Positions 10,566 through 18,097 of a DNA stretch of 64,000 nt are shown piece after piece (position 1 is the stretch's first letter; every line of letters begins with the position of its first letter). The notes under the pieces were generated by a model. The model did no database searches. It was not told the origin of the DNA and worked only from the letters and a program-made list of their open reading frames with translations. A program made the translations under genes and the position numbers. The stretch comes from Rhizobium oryzicola (GTDB taxonomy: Bacteria > Pseudomonadota > Alphaproteobacteria > Rhizobiales > Rhizobiaceae), in NCBI RefSeq assembly GCF_030504645.1, contig NZ_JAUKWQ010000005.1, forward strand, positions 1 through 64,000, written 5' to 3'.

Positions 10566-11176
10566 TTAGGTGGAGCAGGCGCACCAATGGCCGAATGCAA
10601 ACCCGCGTCCTAGGACGATTTTCGCGCCGCGCTCGTTCAGGTCGGCCACAATGTTGTTGCTATCGAAAGCCTTGTCGGCGAGTAGCGCGCCGAACTCGAT
10701 GCCATCGATGAGCGGCGCGACGCCGACCGTGTCGAAGCGATGGCCCGGCAGCAATTCGAACCGGACCAGATTGCCCAAAGCATCGGTCAGCGCCAGGATT
10801 TTGGTTGTCATTCCGCCTTTTGAGCGACCAATGGCCTGGCTCTGAGTCCCCCTTTTGCGCCCTGACCGTGTCGGTGGACCTTGACGATGGTGGCATCCAC
10901 CATGGCGTATTCCATGTCCGGTTCTTCAGAGAGGGCATCGAATATGCGTTTGAAAATGTCGGCTTCACGCCAGTCGCGAAACCGGCGGAATGCCGTGCTC
11001 CAGTTGCCGAACACAGCGGGCAGGTCGCGCCATGGGCTGCCCGTGCGCACAATCCAAAGCACGGCTTCAATGAACAGCCGGTTGTTTCTTCCACTGCGAC
11101 CGGGATCCATCGCTTTTCCCAGACAATGCGGTTCTATCTTCGCCCATTGGGCGTCTGTCAGCACAAAACGATCCAT
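10566..11176 (-). pseudogene. IS5-family transposase, two-frame and 3'-truncated
   Basis: The first frame (start at 11176) begins MDRFVLTDAQWAKIEPHC and includes GSPWRDLPAVFGNWST and EYAMVDATIVKVHRHGQGAK, the N-terminal and first-Asp regions of IS5-type transposases. It stops at 10808. The continuation (GRSKGGMTTKILALTDALGN to LLADKAFDSNNIV, with the second catalytic Asp region) is in the -1 frame. The two frames can join at a run read as AAAAGGGGG on the minus strand (about 10848-10856), consistent with the programmed frameshift known in some IS5 subgroups. The protein ends in foreign sequence (LGRGFAFGHWCACST) and lacks the terminal Glu region, so it should be inactive. Confidence 0.75.
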
Positions 11177-11205
11177 CCAAAGCGTGAATCACATTCGCGC
11201 TGATT
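10566..11205 (-). mobile_element. IS5-family insertion sequence remnant
   Basis: An insertion-sequence fragment carrying a two-frame IS5-type transposase read on the minus strand. The transposase start end (near 11176-11205) is followed by GAATCA-rich sequence that may include the terminal repeat. The opposite end is lost: the protein diverges after ERGAKIV at about 10620, and the C-terminal third, with the last catalytic residue, is absent. Outer limits are approximate, and no paired inverted repeats or target duplication could be defined. Confidence 0.7.
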
Positions 11206-11393
11206 TGTGAATCCCCACACACCCTAGACCAAACACGACTTTTCCGCAGGAATCAGAAGTAAGCATATTGACTCTGTCGAGTATGTTCCTATTTTGTTCG
11301 CCATGATCAAGCTCCTTTTAATATCGCGAATAGGTTGAACGGCAGAGCCGCCCCGTGGCGGCACGAGCATTGTTTTTCTGTTCGAGGATGTTC

Positions 11394-12011
11394 ATGATGA
11401 GCTATTCGCCCGTCGACACGTCTGCGGCGCTGTACGCCGCCTATGCAGAGGCCTCCACCAAACTTTTCTACCCAAGAGGAACCGTCCGTTGTTCCGCCGA
11501 CCCGATGTTCAGGTCGCGCTCCGCGCGTGATCTGGGATGTATTCTTGACGTCGACCCCAGTGTCGTCGCCTGGCTCTGCCTGCCGCTTCAATTCGAAACT
11601 GAGACGGGCCCTCACGTCCCGGACTTCCTGGTCGACTACGAGGGCGGCACCAGGATGCTTCTCGACGCCGTCGAGGGGAAGGAGCTTCCGGAGATCAAGG
11701 AGGGCGCAGCCCTTGCCGGGTTTCGGTATCGCGGCGTTCCGCGCGAAGAAGTAGAAGGCGGATTTCGGCTAGTCAACGCGAAGGACATGCTGCGATACGC
11801 ACACTGCCGGACCCCGCTGAATGATCGTATCAGGATGCTGTCAGCACTCGAAGACTTGGGGTCGCTGACGGTGGCGGAAAGCGCCGCGGTCTTCCGTGAG
11901 GTCCCGCCAATGACAGGCATCTCTTGGATGGTGCTGCACCGGCTTATTTCGATGGAAATTGATGATGCGATGATCGGTCCAGAGACGATCCTCCGTCGGA
12001 TTCAGCGCTGA
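11394..12011 (+). CDS. TnsA-like endonuclease-domain protein
   Basis: A 205-residue protein resembling the N-terminal nuclease domain of TnsA. It has a SRSARDLGCILDVDPSVVAW segment where TnsA has its ExxLE...L..DP.V region. HVPDFLVDY follows (D77, compare YTPDFLV), then DAVEGKE (E94 and K96), together a plausible D...ExK site. The first acidic residue of TnsA (in FES.LE) looks replaced. The start at 11394 is chosen for spacing to GAGG (11384-11387); 11397 is nearly as good. The gene lies 10 bases before an FtsH-like gene and is the first of a tight three-gene operon. It is not beside any tnsB, so a role in defence rather than transposition is inferred. Confidence 0.55.
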   Translation: MMSYSPVDTSAALYAAYAEASTKLFYPRGTVRCSADPMFRSRSARDLGCILDVDPSVVAWLCLPLQFETETGPHVPDFLVDYEGGTRMLLDAVEGKELPEIKEGAALAGFRYRGVPREEVEGGFRLVNAKDMLRYAHCRTPLNDRIRMLSALEDLGSLTVAESAAVFREVPPMTGISWMVLHRLISMEIDDAMIGPETILRRIQR

Positions 12012-12021
12012 GGAAGGGGGC

Positions 12022-13890
12022 ATGGATCACCGAAAAGTCGCCCACCGATCAGTAACGCTCGAACGCGTTGCATACGGGATCGCGCTCAGAAGGGGACTAC
12101 GCCGCAGCGGGCTATTTCTGCGAAGGGCTCCAGGAAGGCAGATGGTGGCCGTTCTTCGTTTGCCTGTCGGAGCCAAGGTGGACGAATACGAGGCCGCAGC
12201 CGCGATCCTACTTGCGAGTATCCCCGAGCTGGCAAGGGCCACAGTAACGGGCCCGAAAATCAATAGGCGCGGCGTGGTAGATGTCGAAGCAATTTCCAAT
12301 ATGCTTCGACAAACACCGGTGCTGGTAGTCCTGTGGCCTAACGAGCAGACCGTTCCAGGTATCATCGCGGCGACCTGCGACCGGGTGGTAGAAATCGATC
12401 CGGTGCGACCGGCACATCTCGTGGCGGCGGCCAAGGTTTTTTCCGAGCAAGTCATCGATCTGGCGGATGCGAAGAGGATGCTGGAGTATCCGCCGGACTT
12501 AATGTTCGCTGCCTTCCGTCCCGGACGGGCGGCTGCAGACGTGGTTCGGAGACTTGCAGAAACGGCGGTAGGAAAAGGGGTCTCAGCCGGGCCGACCTTA
12601 CAAGAAATGGTCGGATACGGCGAAGCCCAGTCGTGGGGTTTGGCACTTGCGAGAGATTTGCGTGATTGGCGGAAGGGAAAAATCGCATGGACTGACGTTG
12701 ACCGAGGCCTTCTTTTAAGCGGTGCGCCAGGCACGGGAAAGACAACATTTGCCGCGGCTTTGGCTCGAACCTGTGAAGCCAAGCTGATTGCAACATCAGT
12801 CGCGAAGTGGGAATCTTCCGGCTACCTGAGCGACGTTCTCTCGGCCATGCGTCGCAGCTTTTCCGATGCGATCGCCGCAAGTCCCGCCATTCTCCTTGTT
12901 GATGAAATTGATGGGATCAGTGATCGCAACCGCGTCTTCGGCAACGCTCATGAAACTTACTGGACACAGGTCATCAACCTCTTCTTGGAACTCATGGATG
13001 GGGCGGAGCGCTTGGAAGGTGTCGTTGTGGTTGGAGCGACCAATCATCCCGAGCGCATTGATCCTGCACTGAAACGGGCAGGGCGGCTTGATCGGCATAT
13101 TCATATTCCCTTGCCTGATCTTTATACTAGGCGTGACCTCGCGAGGAGGTACTTCGGAGAAACGTTGTCTGATGGCGATCTCGATTGTATCGCCGCCACG
13201 ACAACAGGGTTCACCGGAGCCGATTTTGAAAGGGCAGGCCGTGACGCCCGAAGAGCTGCTCGACGAACAAATGGCACCGTCTCTATTGCCGAGGCGTTGG
13301 CCGGGTTGCCCAAGCCAAGAATGATTGTTGGAAGCGAACGGCGAATGGTGGCTATCCACGAAGCTGGGCACGCGGTCGTGGGCCATTGCCTCGGAGTTGC
13401 CCATCTGCAGACGGTGGCGGTACCGTACGAGGTACGCGAACCTCAGCCGCTGGGATACGCGTTCTTTGAAATGGATGAGCATAAGCTCTGGGACCGGCAA
13501 GGACTTCTCAACCGCATTGCTCTGACCTTGGCGGGTAGAGCTGCAGAGGAGGAAATCCTTGGCACGGCTTTCGAAGGCGCGGGCGCCGCGGAAGGCGCCG
13601 ACCTCCATGTGGCGAGCGACATTGCCACTATGATCGAGGTCCGCCTCGGAATGGGGGAAGGTCTCTCATTCTTCAATCTAGACTCCGTTGAGGAACGGGA
13701 CCGCGTCCGGCAGAACAACCACGTAGTCGCCGCAAGGGTGGAACGCCTGCTTCGGCAGGAGATGGATCGCAGTCGTGCCATTGTCCGCGAATTCCGGCGG
13801 GCTATCGAGATGATCGCGGACGTTTTGGTGAACGAGGCGGTCATTGATGGTGAAGGCGTTCGCCGCATCCTGCGGGAGAACAAGCCATGA
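12022..13890 (+). CDS. FtsH-like AAA+ zinc protease without membrane anchor
   Basis: A 622-residue ATP-dependent protease. Residues 1-200 form a family-specific N-terminal region with no convincing membrane helix. An AAA+ domain follows: Walker A GAPGTGKT at 234-241, Walker B ILLVDEID at 290-297, sensor ATNHPERID near 349-357 and arginine finger region RAGRLDR. An M41-type peptidase domain has the zinc site HEAGH at 446-450 and a likely third ligand D527 in AEGADL. Housekeeping FtsH has two N-terminal membrane spans, which I cannot see here, so this should be soluble or recruited by a partner. The ATG has a GAGGAAGGGG ribosome binding site. The stop overlaps the next start as ATGA (13887-13890). 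Enzyme class is firm; substrate and purpose are unknown. Confidence 0.85.
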   Translation: MDHRKVAHRSVTLERVAYGIALRRGLRRSGLFLRRAPGRQMVAVLRLPVGAKVDEYEAAAAILLASIPELARATVTGPKINRRGVVDVEAISNMLRQTPVLVVLWPNEQTVPGIIAATCDRVVEIDPVRPAHLVAAAKVFSEQVIDLADAKRMLEYPPDLMFAAFRPGRAAADVVRRLAETAVGKGVSAGPTLQEMVGYGEAQSWGLALARDLRDWRKGKIAWTDVDRGLLLSGAPGTGKTTFAAALARTCEAKLIATSVAKWESSGYLSDVLSAMRRSFSDAIAASPAILLVDEIDGISDRNRVFGNAHETYWTQVINLFLELMDGAERLEGVVVVGATNHPERIDPALKRAGRLDRHIHIPLPDLYTRRDLARRYFGETLSDGDLDCIAATTTGFTGADFERAGRDARRAARRTNGTVSIAEALAGLPKPRMIVGSERRMVAIHEAGHAVVGHCLGVAHLQTVAVPYEVREPQPLGYAFFEMDEHKLWDRQGLLNRIALTLAGRAAEEEILGTAFEGAGAAEGADLHVASDIATMIEVRLGMGEGLSFFNLDSVEERDRVRQNNHVVAARVERLLRQEMDRSRAIVREFRRAIEMIADVLVNEAVIDGEGVRRILRENKP

Positions 13891-14231
13891 CGAGAGGAGA
13901 GACTGAAAGGGAGGTCGATTGGAAGATCGTCGTACGAAGCCTGAAGGAAAGCGGCACGATGGAGGCGCGCGTGCTCGTGGAAAAGGCAATCCTCGAAGCC
14001 GGAGGTGTGCCACTTCGGCTTCGCGAAGCGCGGCGACGGCTCTTTATTTTGACAACGTCAGCTTCCGGAGGAAAACCGACAATCATTGAAGGCAACTGCG
14101 GGCTGGTCTGTCTGGTTGCGCTCGATGATCTCTTGGACGTCTTGATGGAGAAGGGGCCGACACTCGCCGAGGTGATCAAAAAACGCGGAGGACGATCCCG
14201 TTTGAATAGGCCAAATGATCCTGCACGTTAA
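13887..14231 (+). CDS. Small Phd-like protein, third gene of the FtsH-like operon
   Basis: A 114-residue basic/acidic mixed protein. Its central part (REARRRLFILTTSASGGKPT then CGLVCLVALDDLLDVL) resembles the fold signature of Phd/YefM antitoxins (helix, Gly-Pro turn, VAVLV-like strand, then an acidic helix). I cannot prove this from sequence reading alone. The start overlaps the protease stop as ATGA, so it is translationally coupled to it. It might be an adaptor, substrate or antitoxin controlled by the protease. That idea is inference. Confidence 0.45.
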   Translation: MTRGETEREVDWKIVVRSLKESGTMEARVLVEKAILEAGGVPLRLREARRRLFILTTSASGGKPTIIEGNCGLVCLVALDDLLDVLMEKGPTLAEVIKKRGGRSRLNRPNDPAR

Positions 14232-14476
14232 ACGGTGATCACTGGACGCTTAACCGATCCGTACGTCGCGAGTTCCGGCGGTCCGCTGCCCTCCGGGACT
14301 TGATGCTGCCCTGTCAGCAGTCTACCTCGCTTAGAGGGCATTTTCGGGATACGCATGCCGTGTGATCCGAAACAGAAGTCTCGATGAGCGTCAGCCTCGC
14401 GAGCGCCTCGTCGATTCCTCCCAGATTTCCTCGCCGAAACCGCTGACTCTGGGATCCGGGCGGCGGGCCGTTCCTG

Positions 14477-15094
14477 CTACTGTGCAGATATTCCAAACAC
14501 GTTCAGGACCTCCGCAGTTACGGTCCCGGTCACTTTCAGATTGTTGTCCTGTTGCATCTTCCGCAGCGCTGCGCGCGTCCCCTCGTCGACTGCGCCCGTA
14601 AGTGGGCCACTATAGTACCCATAGGCCGTCAATCCCGACTGTACTTGTATGACGATCTGTTTGAACTTGTTCGAGTTGCCGGGCAGCACTTTCATAGGCG
14701 GGTTCTGCGCCGGTGCTATCGCGGACTGCGTGGGAGCAGGATTGGCCGGCACCGATGGCAGGGTCGGCGTGACTGCGGGAGCAGAGTAGAGTGGCGCCGG
14801 CGCAGGTGAGGGCGATGGAGCTGGCGTCGTCGGCTCGTAGGTCGGACTCGTATAGCTTCGGTTGACATATCCGCCGCTTGTGCCCGAAGAGTGGCTGGAA
14901 TGGCTCGAGTGTGAGCTGTGGCTGGAATGCGATCTATGTCCCGCCAAGGTGAACAGATGCCGGATCCTCAGCCGCTCGAAAATGGATTGAGGGAAAGGCT
15001 TCTTTTCCGTAGAGACGCCGGGCATAGCGTCTGCCTTGGTTGGCAGAAACCCGGCCGCGACCAGCGATGGAATGAGGAAGATGCGCCGTTTCAT
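14477..15094 (-). CDS. hxsA: HxsA, His-Xaa-Ser repeat precursor protein
   Basis: A 205-residue exported precursor modified by the radical SAM enzymes of the His-Xaa-Ser system. A signal-like N-terminus (MKRRIFLIPSLVAAGFLPTK) is followed by six HxS units from H53 to S70. A Pro/Ser/Ala-rich linker then leads to a C-terminal peptidoglycan-binding-like domain (SGLTAYGYYSGPLTGAVD through ALRKMQQDNNL). The repeat is the hallmark of HxsA, and the PG-binding domain suggests cell-wall placement. The start at 15094 overlaps the hxsC stop (ATGA). The modification and its purpose are not known in general. Identification is strong because all four hxs genes are present. Confidence 0.9.
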   Translation of the reverse strand: MKRRIFLIPSLVAAGFLPTKADAMPGVSTEKKPFPQSIFERLRIRHLFTLAGHRSHSSHSSHSSHSSHSSGTSGGYVNRSYTSPTYEPTTPAPSPSPAPAPLYSAPAVTPTLPSVPANPAPTQSAIAPAQNPPMKVLPGNSNKFKQIVIQVQSGLTAYGYYSGPLTGAVDEGTRAALRKMQQDNNLKVTGTVTAEVLNVFGISAQ

Positions 15095-16176
15095 ATTGGG
15101 CCGAGCTCCTTGAAGCCATGAGAATGGTCGTACCAGGCGAAGAAGCCGCCACATCGATGACGAGATGAGCAGTCATCACAGAAGGCTTCGAACTTGTTCT
15201 TCCAGTCCGAGATCGTCGCCGGAGCGTACTCGCGGTACCGCGCAGGAATTGAGCATAGTGGGAAGTTGTAGAGTTGGACTGGCACGTCCCTGGCCACGGC
15301 AATGTTGATACAGCGCGCGATACTTGAAAAGTCGATTGATGTGTCCCTGAAGATTGAACTCCAGTTCTTGCGCCCAAAGCCTATGCTTTCGAGCTGCATG
15401 ATCGCCCAGCGCTCGACGAACGGGAGGGTGGTTCCGACGAAAGACGCTAGCTCGGGCAGGACCTGGTAGTTCTGCTCCAGAACCACGGTCCGTAGTTCAA
15501 CTGATGCTCCGGCTTCGAATAGAACGGAGAACGATTTCAGCAGCCGGTCGAACGCCCCTTCCTTATTGACGATCTCATCATGAAGCTGTCCGTCCGCGGC
15601 GTAGAGCGGGATCCCCCATAGAATTCGGTCGACGCCGATCTCCTCGATCAACGCGCGATCCTGCGTGTCGAAGTGCTGGCCGTTCGTCAGCACATGGAAT
15701 TTTAGATCGGACCGTTGCCGCGAAAGCGAAAGCAACATTTCAAAAAGCGCGCGCTTGTGGAGCAGGGGCTCGCCCCCAGAGATCCCAATGTAAGCTCCCT
15801 GCGGCGCGAGTGACGCTGCCGCGTGCAGTTGCGGGAAAAGGTCTATGTGGTGCTTCTTCGGAGGCTGCGAGCACATGATGCAGAGTTGGTCACACTGCTC
15901 GGTCACGAGCAGTGTGTTGTGGTTGGAGTCCCCCCTGATCAGTCGGCGCGCGCTTGCCTGGCCGGGGACAAGCATGATCACGTCCTGGTCGAGAGGCGTT
16001 CCCGCGGGAGCTTCAAGGACGAGCGAAAAACCATCTAGATCATATTCTCGTCGCGATCCTTGGATGTCTATTAGGACCGCGTCTGCAGGCCCCGCGTTAG
16101 ATCCGTTGTCCCGGAGGCGGACTATGATCGGCTCCACTATTGGAAGGGGCTCGACGGGAAGGCGGAGCTGAATCAT
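15091..16176 (-). CDS. hxsC: HxsC, radical SAM maturase of the His-Xaa-Ser system
   Basis: A 361-residue radical SAM enzyme. The cluster-binding motif is CDQLCIMC (C95, C99, C102), followed by GISGGEPLL, the SAM-contacting glycine-rich segment. The C-terminal part has a further Cys-rich patch (FCDDCSSRHRCGGFF) that could hold an auxiliary iron-sulfur cluster. It probably modifies HxsA with HxsB. The start at 16176 is set by the ATGA overlap with the hxsB stop, and an upstream in-frame start inside hxsB is rejected. The stop overlaps the hxsA start. Confidence 0.9.
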   Translation of the reverse strand: MIQLRLPVEPLPIVEPIIVRLRDNGSNAGPADAVLIDIQGSRREYDLDGFSLVLEAPAGTPLDQDVIMLVPGQASARRLIRGDSNHNTLLVTEQCDQLCIMCSQPPKKHHIDLFPQLHAAASLAPQGAYIGISGGEPLLHKRALFEMLLSLSRQRSDLKFHVLTNGQHFDTQDRALIEEIGVDRILWGIPLYAADGQLHDEIVNKEGAFDRLLKSFSVLFEAGASVELRTVVLEQNYQVLPELASFVGTTLPFVERWAIMQLESIGFGRKNWSSIFRDTSIDFSSIARCINIAVARDVPVQLYNFPLCSIPARYREYAPATISDWKNKFEAFCDDCSSRHRCGGFFAWYDHSHGFKELGPI

Positions 16177-17579
16177 GCATGGACTCTCACAAGGGTGGGA
16201 TCGATGTCTTCCAGCCCAGACCACAGAGCCAAGGAATGTCGAACTTTGGGGTCGTTCGAGTAAAGTAGTTCGAATGCGAGGTCGAAGATCGCCATATGCC
16301 GTTGGCAGAAGTTCGTCTCGTGGCGTGGAAGGTCGATACGTCCGTACCGCGAGAGGTCATCGATGAGGTCAACGCCGCAGAAGGCCTGATAGGGGCAATG
16401 TATGCAGTCGGCGTCGAAGAGGTTGGTGGCCTCAGCGTTTACCGTGTCGACAACGCGGCGATCCATTCCATCGCGAACGTTGCCCATGCGCAGGTCGATC
16501 TGGCCGAGGCGGCTCATCATTCTTGCTTCGTCGGTCGGATAGAAAGCACCATCGTGATCAACGACGACATAACTTTTACCGACGATATTTGGATTTCGAA
16601 GGTCGACGTGGGCGTCATGTCCTCCGCGGATCACTCTGCGTAGACAGTGCGAGAAGTAGTACTCCTCCATCGGGCTTTCTGAGTTCCAGTTGTAGTCGAT
16701 CAAAGCCGCGATAAATGCCCTGACATAACTGACCCAAGTTTGTAGTGTCTCACGCGTACGAAACCGCTTCCTCGCAAAGCCCTGGTGATTTACCGCACGC
16801 AAATAGATCGACGCAAGGCCGAAGGATGCGTAGGTTTCAATGACTGCCGAAGGATCCGGAAGGGCGTCGATGTCGAACGTAGGAAGCGCCGACACCCGCG
16901 CTGGGAATTGATCGACAGCACGCCGGAGGTTACGCAAGAACTGCTGCGTCGAAGCGGAGCCCACCGTCCGATGGCGCTGGTGCAGGTCAACCGTCGGATC
17001 GAGCGACGTGCTGACATTCGTGTCGTCAGATGCAAGAAAATCCCAAGCCTCTTCGGTCACTTCTTGAAGGTTGGTACAGACCACGAAGCTCGAGTGCTCG
17101 AACCTAGAGCGCACAAAGCTCCGGACCTTTTCGAGGAGGTCCAGCCTCAGAAGCGGTTCTCCGCCCTGGAATTCGATCTTTATTTCTTTAGTAGAGAGGC
17201 TCTCAAGCCAAGCGATCACTGCCGCAAGCGTTTCGTTGCTCCAGTCATGGCCGGGTGTGTTCTCGTTGACGCGGCTCACTTGGCAGTAAGCACAGGACAG
17301 ATTGCACCGAAGCGTCGGAACTAGGATCACGTAGTTGAGTTCGCTCGGAATATGGAAGCGTCGCGCCCATCGATACCGAAAGGCGTGACGGGCTACGTGG
17401 TTTCCTTCGTCGAAGGCATGGCCGTTCGAGGTAAGGAAGCGGTAGTCTTCAAAGGTGAGGGCGTCTGTCGCATAGCGTTCGAGGTAGCCCTCGTCGCTCT
17501 TAAAGAAACCTCCGGCGTCGTCGCAGAAAAGAAACCCGTCGTCGGCCATTGGTCTAAATTTCAGGGGGACTACATTCAT
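16173..17579 (-). CDS. hxsB: HxsB, radical SAM maturase of the His-Xaa-Ser system
   Basis: A 468-residue radical SAM/SPASM-type enzyme. The motif is CNLSCAYC (C92, C96, C99), with FQGGEPLLR downstream. Near the C-terminus, CIHCPYQAFCGVD and a final Cys in NFCQRH suggest auxiliary clusters, as in peptide-modifying SPASM enzymes. It should act with HxsC on HxsA. An in-frame start 41 codons upstream would overlap hxsD strongly. ATG 17579 overlaps the hxsD stop by the usual ATGA and is preferred. Confidence 0.9.
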   Translation of the reverse strand: MNVVPLKFRPMADDGFLFCDDAGGFFKSDEGYLERYATDALTFEDYRFLTSNGHAFDEGNHVARHAFRYRWARRFHIPSELNYVILVPTLRCNLSCAYCQVSRVNENTPGHDWSNETLAAVIAWLESLSTKEIKIEFQGGEPLLRLDLLEKVRSFVRSRFEHSSFVVCTNLQEVTEEAWDFLASDDTNVSTSLDPTVDLHQRHRTVGSASTQQFLRNLRRAVDQFPARVSALPTFDIDALPDPSAVIETYASFGLASIYLRAVNHQGFARKRFRTRETLQTWVSYVRAFIAALIDYNWNSESPMEEYYFSHCLRRVIRGGHDAHVDLRNPNIVGKSYVVVDHDGAFYPTDEARMMSRLGQIDLRMGNVRDGMDRRVVDTVNAEATNLFDADCIHCPYQAFCGVDLIDDLSRYGRIDLPRHETNFCQRHMAIFDLAFELLYSNDPKVRHSLALWSGLEDIDPTLVRVHA

Positions 17580-17803
17580 CCAGTCAGGCTTTCGATCAAG
17601 CTCTGCCGCAAGGCGAATGTCTCCTTGTAGATCTTTTGTCTGTAGACGGTGTGGCGCAGCGAGGCAGCTACCGCGGGATCCTCGTTTGTGATCTCGACGC
17701 ATCCGTCGCGCTTGAAGACCTCCACCTCAGGATGGAGATACGAAAAGCGAAGCAGTGCTTCGTCAAGATAGGGTGCGAAGACAGGGGCTATTTCTATGAG
17801 CAC
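17576..17803 (-). CDS. hxsD: HxsD, small His-Xaa-Ser system protein
   Basis: A 75-residue protein that opens the hxsDBCA operon. The sequence (SYLHPEVEVFKRDGCVEITN then RQKIYKETFALRQSLIESLT) fits the HxsD family, whose role in maturation is unclear. The start is GTG 17803 (MLIEIAPVF), with only a weak ribosome binding site. About 290 bases upstream separate it from the same-strand trypsin-nuclease gene. That gap could hold a promoter, but none was recognised. Confidence 0.82.
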   Translation of the reverse strand: MLIEIAPVFAPYLDEALLRFSYLHPEVEVFKRDGCVEITNEDPAVAASLRHTVYRQKIYKETFALRQSLIESLTG

Positions 17804-18097
17804 GGCCGGACCTGATTAGGTTGAGAAGCCGTAGTATACATGGGTTGTCAATAATGCAAATTGAGCGGAAGAGTTGTTTAGTGTTTTCCTGTCCGTGCGC
17901 TTCTGAGGTCACATCAGTTCAACACAGTCCCCAGGCGCAGGGGCTGCTTTCCGAATGCCCGACCGCGACGAGTGGCTTCTGATCATGTTCAGAGCACCAC
18001 CCAATTGAACCAGACCATTGGAAGCCGCAGCAAGTGCGCCTATCCGCTCCAGCCCGAAACATCTAAACGTGGCCAACGAACGGAAAGCCGCCACTCG

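Noticed and set aside
14931..14990. Tandem DNA repeat suggesting a CRISPR-like or satellite array in hxsA
   Set aside because: The short-period repeat is the coding sequence of the His-Ser-Ser units, with no spacers.
17909..18094. A 61-codon minus-strand frame between hxsD and the trypsin-nuclease
   Set aside because: No ribosome binding site or family resemblance; kept as intergenic.
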